A DNA stretch of 64,000 nt from Cryptococcus deneoformans JEC21 (Eukaryota > Basidiomycota > Tremellomycetes > Tremellales > Cryptococcaceae), in contig NC_006692.1 of NCBI RefSeq assembly GCF_000091045.1, positions 1,257,221-1,321,220 on the forward strand, read 5' to 3'. Positions 24,707 through 34,894 of the stretch are shown here, one piece after another (position 1 is the stretch's first letter; every line of letters starts with the position of its first letter). Made by a program: the position numbers and the translations under genes. The notes under the pieces were generated by a model, which saw only the letters and a program-made list of their open reading frames with translations, searched no databases and had not been told where the DNA came from.

Positions 24707-27303
24707 TCACACCCTTCCCATTCTCCTCGCTCTTACCAACCCCAACTCTCCTTCACAACTCCTAACCAACCCTTCCATCTCAACACCCACCACCCCACCA
24801 TCTCCACCCCATCCCTTCTGCGCACTCATTACTGCCCGTCGTCCTACAACTATTGCCATCTCTAACCGCTTCACTAACTCATCCTCTCCCTTCTGCCCTT
24901 CGTCTTCTGGATTGTGAACCCGATCGAGCGCGAGGAGTTTGCTCCATTCGGCCAGGATAACAGCTTGGATAGGGTGGTTCTGAGGGAGAGAGATGCAAGA
25001 AGCCGAGTACGCTGACGAAAGGTGGGAGATAGCCAGGTTGAGTTCGGAGAATGTTGAAGGTGGGATCAGGAGAAGAGAGTGGAGTCGGAGTAAAGCGAAA
25101 GTAGGATGAGATGACGGTGGGGTAAGGGAAAGTAAGTGGGAGAGGAGGGTGGGAAGTACTTTGAGAGCATATGATTTGTCTAAGAACGAATGGTTGATAT
25201 TCTAGCCGGTTGCAATAATTGAGAGAAAGTGAATGGAAAGGCTTACCTAGCGTTCCCCGTTCGTCTGACTCCAGAAAACTCATTCCCTCGCGTACCAACT
25301 TCCTTACTCTATCCGCATCTACTTTGAAATCTTGGTTACATGCAATGCACCGTACCTCAACTTCTCCTGTCGCATTTTCCACTGCAAAGTTCAATTAGAA
25401 AACGACCTCCGTCTTCTTTTTCTACATGATAAACGATCACCTACACGGCATTGCAGCTTTACCTTCTTTCGAGCATTCTCCATGTCTCACACACCACCTT
25501 GGATCAACCCATGATTGCCCTCCATTTGCCGTCGATTCTGATTTTTGACAAAGCGAGCAATGGCAGACGAAGTGGTACCTTGATAGCAACTCTGATTGGC
25601 GATGGTGATATGGCGTCGAAGTGTCGATATATGATGTCAGAATCTGCATATAGCCGCCATTAGTCGGCTTCCTTTTCGGCATAAATGCCCATAATTCTGC
25701 ACATTCCAGCAATTGGGGCAGTAGGAAACAGAGAAAAGCAAGAAGGGCTCACCTCTTCACCTGGAGGAATATCATTCAGCGCAACTAAGTAAATATCTCG
25801 CCCTCCTTTGGGGAAGACCGCTATAGCATTTGGTTCACACGAATGGTTCGCAAGTGCTAAAAGTGGAGAGACGGACATCCCAACAGGCGCGAGAGAGGGG
25901 GATGTGAGCGTAAACGCGTTGACCTGGATCTATATGCCATTTTCCCTGTCAGTTTCAGATGATGCATCTACTGTCTGACAATAGGAGAACAGAGGAAGAA
26001 GGGACCTACGGCAGAACATAGATTTAGAACGTCACCAACACCGTTAAAGCCATAATCACTCATATCAGACGGGTGTAGCACAGCTGGGTCTTCCCCAGGC
26101 AAAAGAGGTTTCGAGGCAGAGAGGTAATGTTCAAGATGCTGGACTTGCGAGGCCAGTTTCATGATGTCTTTTTCAGGTGCCTGTTTGACGTCTGCAGTAG
26201 CATAAATATGAAAGCAAAATAGTGTCGATCAGTGAATTTGGAAAGGCAAGGGGATAAAATTACAAACTCACGAGACTCCATGAGGCCCAATTTATCCCAC
26301 CATCCATCCCTATCCTCCTTACCTTTACCGGCCTGCATCTTGGCTCGCCGTTGCCAACACAACCTCCCCACCGCTCTGACACCTTCCGGCCCTGCCCATC
26401 TCGCATCACCCTCATCCTCCACCCTATCAGGGTAGGTTTTATGGTACATAGTACGTAACCTTGAAAAAGCCGTACATTCTTGCTTATGGATCGGCCAATC
26501 TGCCAGTTGACATTCCTTTTTTGTTCAACCATTCGAAACATCAGCTTTCTTTACTCTGAGCTCTCAACCGAGATAAACCAATAGAGGGGAAACTGACGTA
26601 CACGCGAACAGTAATGTAGAGTTTTACACTTGCTGCACCGGCTCAGTTTTACTCTCACAGTCTTGCCAGATATGTTCCCGCTCGCAAGAAAGATCTCTTT
26701 TTCTGAAGGCGTCAGAAAACAGCCATGACAGGTAGTCGTCAGGTGGGGAGTGCCAAGGACGGAGACAGAAGGCGGTAAGCGCATGATACGGGAGCCTGTT
26801 ACGCCGAAATCGATTCATACGTTAGTCATCATATTTCTCTTCACGCAATGAGCAAGGTAATGCGGAGTCGTAAGAGGATAGACAGACTGACCTGGTTTGA
26901 AAGACTTGGTAGATACCAAACCCCTTCCCCGTCCGGGAATATCCCTGACCTCAATACCAACTCCACTCAGCTCCTTTTCATATAGCTTCGTTAATTTGCT
27001 CTTGGTGCCTGACACTTGCTTCGCCTTGGTTGTCTCGGTTGTAGTTGTGGGTGCTGTGGGGGCTATTGTTGACATGGAACCAGACTCCTGAGTGTCTTCT
27101 TCCAAGACTTGATCATCTTTATCATTCCTTACACAGCTGTTTTCCCTAGATGACGAGACTTGCTCAATGGTTTGTCTATCTGGACTCTTAGATACATTCG
27201 TACCAGGACCTATCGCCTCTTCATGCACTATTCGGGCATTGTTCTGCACCGAACTTTTTTGCCGTGCGGTCCTTGTTGCTCTGAGGGACTGGAAATTAGA
27301 CAT
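24707..27303 (-). CDS. MYND-finger SET-domain lysine methyltransferase (SMYD-like)
   Basis: A multi-exon minus-strand gene starts at MSNFQSLRATRTARQK and ends VRARRMGRV with a stop at 24707-24709. After a Ser/Thr-rich N-terminus the split SET domain begins (GVGIEVRDIPGRGRGLVSTK). It is interrupted by a MYND zinc finger (CHGCFLTP, then CSKCKTLHYCSRECQLADW, HKQEC). It resumes with LLALANHSCEPNAIAVF, which carries the conserved NHSCxPN motif, then DIPPGEE, and a post-SET cysteine region (YHFVCHCSLC). A helical C-terminal region follows. This order is diagnostic of SMYD proteins, which methylate lysines on histones and non-histone proteins using S-adenosylmethionine. All catalytic motifs look intact. 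The ATG at 27303 is chosen because the upstream in-frame part has no ATG. The substrate is unknown. Confidence 0.8.
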
Positions 27304-27611
27304 TCTCAAGTCCAGTTGAGTGATTGATTGGGATTGGTTTTGATATGGCAAAGTGAATAGAATGCGAAGGATCCACTAATGGGCTAATAATCGGCGAATT
27401 GAGCAATGCGAAGAGATGAAGAGGTCAACTCCTTTAACTTGGTACGTTACAAGGGTCCCCAATAGGAAACAACGTCAGTCAGCCCACGGTATTTCTTCAT
27501 TTGCGTAAGAGTAATCCAATTCCGGCATTATGATAAATGAAAAATTCATTTTTCTTCTATATAATTTTTTGCATTCCGATCCAACAACAATTGGGCTTCG
27601 GTGGCATAGCC
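27304..27611. other. Intergenic: SET-gene promoter and tRNA leader
   Basis: This stretch holds the promoter of the minus-strand SET gene. From about 27570 it also holds the conserved leader GCATTCCGAT...GGGCTTCGGTGGCATAGCC, shared by the tRNA-Pro copies in this window. Confidence 0.5.
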
Positions 27612-28300
27612 GTTTCGTTGGTGCAGTGGTAGCATGCCCTCTTAGGGTTGGATTGCGTAAAAGCTTTCCGGCTTTGGGGGTGGTCCTCGGTTCAATCCCG
27701 GGACGAGACCCAATATCTTTTTTTGTTTTGTTTTTTTCAGTTAAAATCCAGACTGCTGCTGCATCGCGTGTGCCTTGCCGCCAGATCTTGCATACGGCGT
27801 AACGATTGGGATTTTTCCCAATTTATCTAGACCTTCGTTCCCAACAACAAAGAAGGACTTCAAACTGAGTACTGGCTATGAGTCCATGATCACTGCTGGC
27901 GAAATGGTCACAGGTATCCCTAACAGCTCTAGTACTACGGATCAGTCATACTGTAATATAGTCCCTTTTGTCCCAAAAAACGAAACAAGGCATCCAATAG
28001 TGACGCAAGGCTAAGAGTACAAAGAAGTACAATAGCAAGTAATCTCTTAGGTCACTTAACCCTCGCCCTTCGCAATACAATCAGACCTACATCAGATCAA
28101 CAAGACATATTTCCCCGCCTCGTTCATTACTTTGTCCAAGGCTCCTGGAATTCTCACTTCCCCCAATCGGACCAATGACTCTGTAGTTCGCATTTCTCTA
28201 TTGTCTCCCTTGATTAGTGCCGGTATGACGAAAGTTGCCAGAGGACTGTTGCCTGAAGCTCGGGACGGACCTATGCAGCTTTGTGTCACGGGCGTCACGT
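27540..28300 (+). repeat. Duplicated block A (left copy) containing tRNA-Pro copy 1
   Basis: The sequence from about 27570 to 28275 is found again in inverted orientation at about 39945-40690. Shared landmarks include CTGCTGCATCGCGTGTGCCTTG, CTGGCTATGAGTCCATGATC, CAGCTCTAGTACTACGGAT and TTCATTACTTTGTCCAAGGC, all in the same order. The right copy differs by scattered substitutions and small indels. No intact gene other than the tRNA is visible in it. Confidence 0.8.
27612..27710 (+). tRNA. tRNA-Pro (AGG), intron-containing, copy 1
   Basis: A full cloverleaf folds by eye. The acceptor stem is GTTTCGT/ACGAGAC with discriminator C. The D stem is GTGC/GCAT around AGTGGTA. The anticodon stem is CCCTC/GGGGG with loop TTAGGGT and anticodon AGG at 27644-27646, and the T arm is CTCGG-TTCAATC-CCGGG. 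A 27-nt intron (27648-27674) sits after position 37, the canonical place. The A box TGGTGCAGTGG and B box GGTTCAATCCC are present, and a T7 terminator follows. This copy has one extra intron base relative to the others (AAAAGC against AAAGT). Confidence 0.9.
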
Positions 28301-29270
28301 CAGTCAGCGTAGCTGCCCGGCGCTCAACTCGGATGATGTAGAACTCGACGAATGAAAGTGAAGGATTCACGCCTAGCAGAGCCGGACGGAAGAATTGCCA
28401 GGCTGACGGAACAGAAGCTGGACTTAGAGGAAGGAATAGCCAGGGCCTGAAGGAGCAGGAGCTGGACTAAGGGCTGACTGAAGCGACTTAAAAGAAAAGA
28501 ATGCTCGGAGGCAAGGTAGTGAGAAAGGACAACAGTATTGATTTTCTAGGGACTATGAAAACTACGAAAAGCTATCTTCTTATATACCTTTCCTTCCTTC
28601 TGCTTACTCATCTCTCTCGGGAGAAAGTTATCGCTAACTCGTGGCGGGGACGGAGCTGTCGGACCGGGGGGGGAAATGAACACTGACCAAGTGTCGGGGA
28701 AGAAGAGGAGAGTGCTGACCAGGCGAAACGAAAGAAAAGGCAAGCCGAAAGATGCCTCGGTTGATTTTGCAAGAATCGGGCGATAGATCGCGGTCGTCTG
28801 AGGTGGAGGTTTGTTTGGTTACTTCGGGGACGAGGTGGTGGAATAATATCCCGTTGCCCGGTTAAAGACGCCGCAGAGTGTGAATCTTGCATAACATCGT
28901 GACATTTTGTTATTGTATGAGGCGATCGTTGACTGAGGCAGAGGATGGATGACTGGTGAGGCATACAGTTGTTGTTGGATGTTGGAGCGATGCTATGTAC
29001 TTGTGAGACATACGATGAATGACTATTATGATACTGATTGTTTGAATATTTGGGAAATTTGAGAGCTTCTAAAAAAGTCAAACAAAGAGGAAGGGCAAAA
29101 ATAAATTGAGGAATAGGAGGAAATACGAAGCTACCGAACGAAAGTTGAACGACAACACTTTCAGTTATTTGACAAACAAGCGGAGGGCGACGAACTGCTG
29201 AGGTGCAGAAGTTAATAATAGTGAGTATCAATGGCGGTGCGATTCCGTTATTCTGCTCACTCATGGCCTA
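28301..29270. other. Intergenic stretch between tRNA-Pro copies 1 and 2
   Basis: No gene is recognisable. Purine-rich direct repeats (CAGGCTGACGGAACAGAAGC and AAGGAGCAGGAGCTGGACTA, variants of one unit) occur at 28395-28470. A stretch at 28801-28915 resembles 59400-59520 (see the repeat entries). Confidence 0.4.
28801..28915 (+). repeat. Dispersed repeat, copy 1 (partner near 59.4 kb)
   Basis: It begins GTGGAGGTTTGTTTGGTT and ends CTTGCATAACATCGTGACAT. The same start and end, with a diverged middle of similar length, occur at about 59400-59520 on the same strand. It may be the remnant of a mobile element or of a duplicated upstream region. Confidence 0.5.
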
Positions 29271-29279
29271 TGGGTAAAA

Positions 29280-29620
29280 CATCACCTAAACAGGGGTAAA
29301 TGCTGGTCATGTCTACACCTCGCTGTCGACTGGACCCGCGATGCACATTCGTTACTCCCTTATTTACGTGAACTAAAAACATCGAATCGACCGACTTAAA
29401 ATAACATAGAAATATGACATAGATAATCATGGAAAACGTCTTCAAACCAACAATTGGGCTTCGGTGGCATAGCCGTTTCGTTGGTGCAGTGGTAGCATGC
29501 CCTCTTAGGGTTGGATTGCGTAAAGTTTTCCGGCTTTGGGGGTGGTCCTCGGTTCAATCCCGGGACGAGACCCATTATATTTTTTCGTCTTATTTCTGCC
29601 TTCTTCATCTTTCTGCATTG
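29280..29620 (+). repeat. Duplicated block C (left copy) around tRNA-Pro copy 2
   Basis: The sequence upstream of tRNA copy 2 (TCATGGAAAACGTCTTCAAA and preceding DNA, including CATGTCTACACCTCG) recurs inverted at about 39630-39900 around tRNA copy 4, with moderate divergence. Confidence 0.7.
29475..29572 (+). tRNA. tRNA-Pro (AGG), intron-containing, copy 2
   Basis: The mature tRNA sequence is the same as copy 1, with a 26-nt intron after position 37 and anticodon AGG in the loop TTAGGGT. The leader GGGCTTCGGTGGCATAGCC is conserved and a T6 tract follows the gene. Confidence 0.9.
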
Positions 29621-29754
29621 CATATTTCTAAATTGATGTTGAATGGCACATGTAATGCAGGAAGAACAGAGTAACGAAGATGGATACAGCGGTGTGGAAT
29701 TTAAGTGTTTCAACAATTTCATTGGAATCAGCTTTTATATACATTCATCTGTTG

Positions 29755-30345
29755 CTGATAAGCTACCGACCGGCTGCAGTCGTTCCAGATTTTGTCAGCC
29801 TCTTTCCCTCTTTTGTATCCGTCGATCGGTATCAAGACGCATCATAAGGATTGATTCAAAAGTCGTCGGAAAGAAGGAGAAAAGAGAGCCGAGACCGATG
29901 ACAGAAAATGAAGGGCACAACAACCACGTTTCAGGTCCCCACGCAGCGTTGGCGTTGATCTACCAAGCAAGCTTCCGGTGCGTGGTGCGAGCTTTTTTTG
30001 TTTCCGTCCGGATATAACTTTACTCCTTGAAATCACTGCCGCAGTGGTAATGAGCATCCCTTGTGAAATTTTAACAGCTTTTGAGAGGTCTATAGCCTCG
30101 AAACATTTTGAAGACAGCATATTGAGCAGATATGTGCTGACAGGAACTTTAGAATTGTGTTCCTTGGACAGACATTTTCACAAATAGTTTTGTGCATTCC
30201 GATTCAACAACAATTGGGCTTCGGTGGCATAGCCGTTTCGTTGGTGCAGTGGTAGCATGCCCTCTTAGGGTTGGATTACGTAAAGTTTTCCGGCTTTGGG
30301 GGTGGTCCTCGGTTCAATCCCGGGACGAGACCCAATATCTTTTTT
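29755..30345 (+). repeat. Duplicated block B (left copy) with tRNA-Pro copy 3
   Basis: This block recurs inverted at about 40520-41200. The 210-bp segment 29978-30187 appears identical, because its longest open frame gives the same 69-residue translation at 40887-40678. In addition the region just after copy 2 (29636-29750) is repeated in direct orientation after copy 3 (30418-30545): GAATGGCACATGTAATGCAG and the following TTTCATTGGAATCAGC occur in both. Confidence 0.85.
30235..30332 (+). tRNA. tRNA-Pro (AGG), intron-containing, copy 3
   Basis: The cloverleaf and anticodon are the same as in the other copies. The intron has one substitution (GGATTACG instead of GGATTGCG), which is shared only with copy 5. 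A T6 terminator follows. The shared intron substitution marks copies 3 and 5 as the closest relatives. Confidence 0.9.
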
Positions 30346-30767
30346 GTTTTGTTTTTTTCAGTTTTTCATGTTTCGACATAGCGTATTTCTATCTTTCGAC
30401 ATAGCATATTTCTAATAGTGATGCTGAATGGCACATGTAATGCAGAAAGAAAAAGTAATGAAGATGGACACAGTGGTGTGGAGCTTAAGTGTTTCAGCAG
30501 TTTCATTGGAATCAGCGATTATAAACATTCATCTGTTGAAGATACAGTCTGGCTTCTCACATGGGAGGTGATTAACAGAGCATTCCAACTTGCTTGGGTG
30601 TCGCAAACGGTCGTATTAGATATTCATGTTCTGTACGTTCACTCTGGGTATTAGAAAAACGACGCATATGGAAAAAGTCGTCGGTAGCATACTGCAGCTT
30701 CTATACAGTAAACAGAACCAACCCAGACAACGAGCTTTTTCTATCACAACCAACCTGTCTAGCGCAC

Positions 30768-33700
30768 TCATGCCGCCCTGGAGACTCCAGTCTCTCCATC
30801 GTACGAGGACCCCAAAGTAAAGGCACTGCCTCCAACATTCATACTCTCAACTCTTTTCACTTTCCTGTTCCTCCCTCGTCCCCCTATCCCTTCTTCCCTT
30901 TCAAACTCATCACCATTAATCTCCCGCTCCCTATCCTCCGCCTTTTTTCCCCTTCGAAATAAAGGGGACCCAGATTCGGGAATTCTGACACACAACATAC
31001 ACACCAACGCCCCTCCAACACATGCTGCGGCAAGCGCAAATACTGCAGCAGCATAGTATTCTACCGTACTGGCGAACAGCATGCCAAACATGAGTGGACT
31101 GACCAACGTTGCGCCCAGAGCGTGGACGACAGATAGAGCACCAAAGAGGCGGCCCGATTGGCTTGGATCGGGAAGGAGCGAGAGCGCAAGTGAGTTTGCG
31201 GCAGGTGTTGAGGGAGAACCGAACGTGGCGAGTGCAGTGAGGATGATGAATGCTGATTCCGAGGAACCAAAGGAGAGAATGAACCACGGAACGAATTCTA
31301 AAAAGAGGCAGAGACGTATAGTAAAGAGGTCGAGGTGGCTGGTGTGTGCGTCACCACTGACGGGTGACGAGGAAGAGGGTGGAACATGGGAAGAGTTATG
31401 GGTTGACATTGGTTGAGAGGATAAAGAGTCTTGAGAGGAAGTAGATGTCGTGATAGTTGAACCACCATCTTCAGCTTCGTGTTCGGCAGACTTGGGTGCG
31501 ATGTGCGATTGATTAAGGCGGGATTTGACATATTTCGTTATCACTATGTGCCAACCTGATTAGCTTAATATTCCTGAGTTCAAAAGCAATTTATCTGCTT
31601 GCCTGGAACTAGGACGATAAGGATGAAACTTCGGAGGAAGGCTACCGCAGACATGTATGGCCCAAGCTACAAGTCACATTTCAGCATTCTTACTCGAGCA
31701 TTCAGCAAACTTCCACAGATCAAAGAGGACTCACCTGTGCGGATGTCCAACCATAGGCGTAAAATGAGTATTGCGTTTTTGTCAATAAAATACCCTGCCC
31801 ATCATTAGTATCCTGCCTGACACTATAGTTATGAAACCAATCGAAAGAGATAGATACTCACATAGAGCATCGACATCAAAAACATACCCATTCCCATAAC
31901 AGTCATGTTCCATTCCCTCCTCACTCTTCCACCTAGCCTGATTTCTCCGTCTCCGTCTCCATTTTCATCTTCCTCCACAAGCTTCGGTAAGAAAATACCC
32001 AAGGGGGCCAAGAACGCAGTAGTTTTCTTCCCCAGCCTTTTGATAGTCCCCACCATTTTCTTCCTTCTCTTTGACTGGCCTCCCATTCCATTTGAGCGTA
32101 AAGACTGGCCACTAATAAGAGGATCTTCCTCGTCCTCTACATGCTCTCCTCTCTCATTCACCCTCACCCTTGGCAAAACAGGCGCTTCATCTTCCCACTC
32201 TATCTCTGCTGCTTCGCGTCGCGCAGCAGCGTCCTCTGCCAATCGAGCGTTCTTCGCGAGGATGAGTCGGGCGTCGGAAGAGAGGGATTCGGGGAGGAGA
32301 AAGAGGACGAGTGGGATGGAAAGGGAATAAAGAATGAGGTTGATATAGAATGGAGTCATACTTTTTGATATTTGATGTTAAGAAAAATCGTGGGTTCATG
32401 GGAAGGAAAGACAGGGAGATGTTGACTCACATGTCACCCGTAGATTGGATAAGTATACTACCCAAAACCGGTCCACAAGCGAACCCAGCCATCATGAACC
32501 CCATCGCCCTCGAGAAAGACATCACCCTGCTTCCATCGGGGGTGATGTCAGATAGATAAGCGTTGACTGTTGCTGTAATGGTAGAGAACCCGCCGAGAAG
32601 ACCTTCAACAGTAGGTCCGATAAGGAGAGAACGGTAACCGCCGGGTGCAAGGTGTGGGAAGTTAGCAACGAGAATGAAACATAGCTCGCTGTTAAACGCA
32701 GGCGACTTAGCCATGTGACTAGATAGGAGAGAAAACAAACAGATAAAATGAAATGACAGGCATGGGACTTACTTGAGGAATAATCCAACTTCTACCACAG
32801 CCATAACCTTTGTCCTCCCCCATTTATCGGATGTGCCTCCCCAAAAGCCTGTGGTAAGAGCCGATAAGAAACCCATGGTAAGGGTCAATGCTGGAAAAAA
32901 TTTAGTGTGAATTAGGCTCCAATTCCCTTATTACATCAGGATGGACAGCGGAGGAGAAACTCACTCATAGTCAGTTTCGCAGCTGCTGCTTGTACCTTGG
33001 GGTCTTTTTTACACAACTGAGGGTCAATCTCCCTGAACGGTCCTCCTCTCCTTCCTTCCTCCTTGTCGCTATGATCTTCTCCCTTGTCCTCACCCTTGCC
33101 ATCTCCAGTGTTTCGGCCCGAGTCATCGCCGATAGGCTGCTTGGGCCCAGGCAAAGGCCCTGCCGAACCTGGTTCGGTGTTCCGCTCAGCATGAGGAGGA
33201 TGGTTACGGCGATACTCGTATATCTCGTGTTGGAGATGGATGAACCATTTGTCCGCTGGAGAAAGATCTGTTTGGCGAGTGACGTTGGTGGTGAGAGTAT
33301 CTACAATGGTAGGGTCGATTATCCGTTGTCCACGGTACTGATCGACAGGGATGAAAACGACTTCTTCACCATTATGCATTTCCACCTCCCCGTTATGCGC
33401 ACTCACCCATTCCAACTCCTCCGATTTAAGTATTTTCTCATGTTCCTCGATAAAGGTTTGAGCAGATACTACAACCTCCTGCCTTGCAGCTGGTGGATGG
33501 GCCATACAAGCAAGACTGACATACAACTCACTCCTTGGCGGGGTCCCCATCCCAAGGCTGACGGCCATACCCATGATCACTGGGTACACCCACTTTGGGG
33601 AAGGACGTCGCCATTTCGGTCGACGAGCGATAGACCCTTCCCGAACCGTCTCCCAATTAAACAAGGACGCCTCTGTTGTGGGTGTTCCGGTTGGGGTATG

Positions 33701-34093
33701 GTCTAGTTCATGCTCGGAGTTTGCACCTGATAAACTATCATGGTGGCGCTCATGAGAAGTCTGCGGAGTTTCATCGAAGAAGGAAGCAGGAAGGGGGGGT
33801 CCACGGCTGGAGGAGCGAGAGTTCGCATTTGGTGTGGAAGAGAATGAGACGGCATCTTCGAATAAAGCGCGTTCGTAGAGCGCTGTGCCAGTCAGACCTT
33901 CCGAATCAAAAGTCGGTACGAATTCGTGCTGTTGGGGATGGAATGGGTGCAACTGGTGAGACTGATGAGTGCTGTGTATACTCTGTTGAGAACAGACGGA
34001 GGAGTGGGAATGGTGTCGGCTAGATGACCGAAGATAAGGAGGGATGGGTAAAGGTGGTTCTTGCGTATGAGTGGGTGAGTGTTTTCCCGTCAT
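30768..34093 (-). CDS. Major facilitator superfamily transporter with large hydrophilic insertions
   Basis: A multi-exon minus-strand gene starts at MTGKHSPTHTQEPP; the ORF extends a few codons further only with a GTG. It has a Ser/His-rich cytosolic N-terminus of about 165 residues. A first hydrophobic segment (WVYPVIMGMAVSLGMG) is followed by about 150 hydrophilic, Pro/Asp-rich residues. Only then comes the MFS motif-A loop (GFWGGTSDKWGRTKVM) and further membrane spans (GLLGGFSTITATVNAYLSDI, AMGFMMAGFACGPVLGSIL, MTPFYINLILYSLSIPLVLF). A second long charged loop (about 110 residues, EDEAPVLPRVRVNE) precedes the C-terminal six spans (LFGALSVVHALGATLVSPLM). It is likely a plasma or vacuolar membrane H+-coupled permease of the tetracycline-resistance type. 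The substrate is unknown. The large TM1-TM2 insertion is unusual for MFS and recalls yeast YCR023C. Confidence 0.75.
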
Positions 34094-34894
34094 TTTTGTC
34101 TTCACGATGCACGTTGTTTGCTCGGAGGCTTTACTTCAACTGGGGCTATACGGATGAGGCGGTCCAGGTCTCGCTCTTACTCAGCAATTTACGTATACAA
34201 CGGATGATAAGAAACATACCTTGGTTGCTGCATCAACCTTAACTGAGCTTTATTAATTTAGCGAGCTCCACGAATTTCTCAAATTCCGAGTGTCCTTAAC
34301 AGCTACTATATATGCCCATCCCTTTGCACATACAAGCTTTTGTATAGCCTTCAAGGACGTAAGATATCAATAATAATAGTGATGTATTGGGGTTATTCTG
34401 GTGGGGCGTACAATTACAACAAGGTATGCCAACCCTTCAAAGCTTGGATATATTGTTATCGGTCGGCCGAAGACCGAGGCCGAGGTTTGTCTAGGTTGTT
34501 GTTGGCCTGCTCCGTAGGACTTCCCAATCCTCCTAGACAAATTTACACTCCAATAGAATTTCTGGAGGAGGGCGTATACGCAAGTCCGCTCTTGATTATT
34601 GCAATGGGGAAATGAGAATATGCGATGATACAACGAAGGGAAACCAACGATGATCGAAAGGGACCAATGGATTTCATCATCGTGGCAGTTATGTTCCCTT
34701 CGTCGGCCAAATCCGACAGTACGTACGTAATAATCAATCTGTTTAAATTCATGCGCGCAGCGATGCAGGGCGTTCGCTCTTAGTCCGTCAAATGCATCAC
34801 TGTAAGGCTCAAATCGTATGACAACACTTTGATGTACTTCTAAGTCTTCCTATGCAATATTCAAAAGCATATCTCTGGGTTACTCCCTGTCAAT
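34094..34894. other. Intergenic: MFS promoter and UBP6 3' region
   Basis: Both neighbours are on the minus strand. The 800 bp hold the MFS promoter and UBP6 3' UTR. I see only short ORFs and no RNA gene. Confidence 0.5.

Noticed and set aside
29978..30187. Conserved 69-residue ORF duplicated at 40678-40887 as a protein gene
   Set aside because: It is identical by duplication and has no codon-level evidence of selection or domain, so it is kept as part of a repeat rather than a CDS.
27530..30404. Repeated plus-strand ORFs reading through the tRNA-Pro genes (TTIGLRWHSRFVGAVV and similar)
   Set aside because: The shared translation is simply the tRNA and its leader read as protein; the DNA folds as a tRNA.
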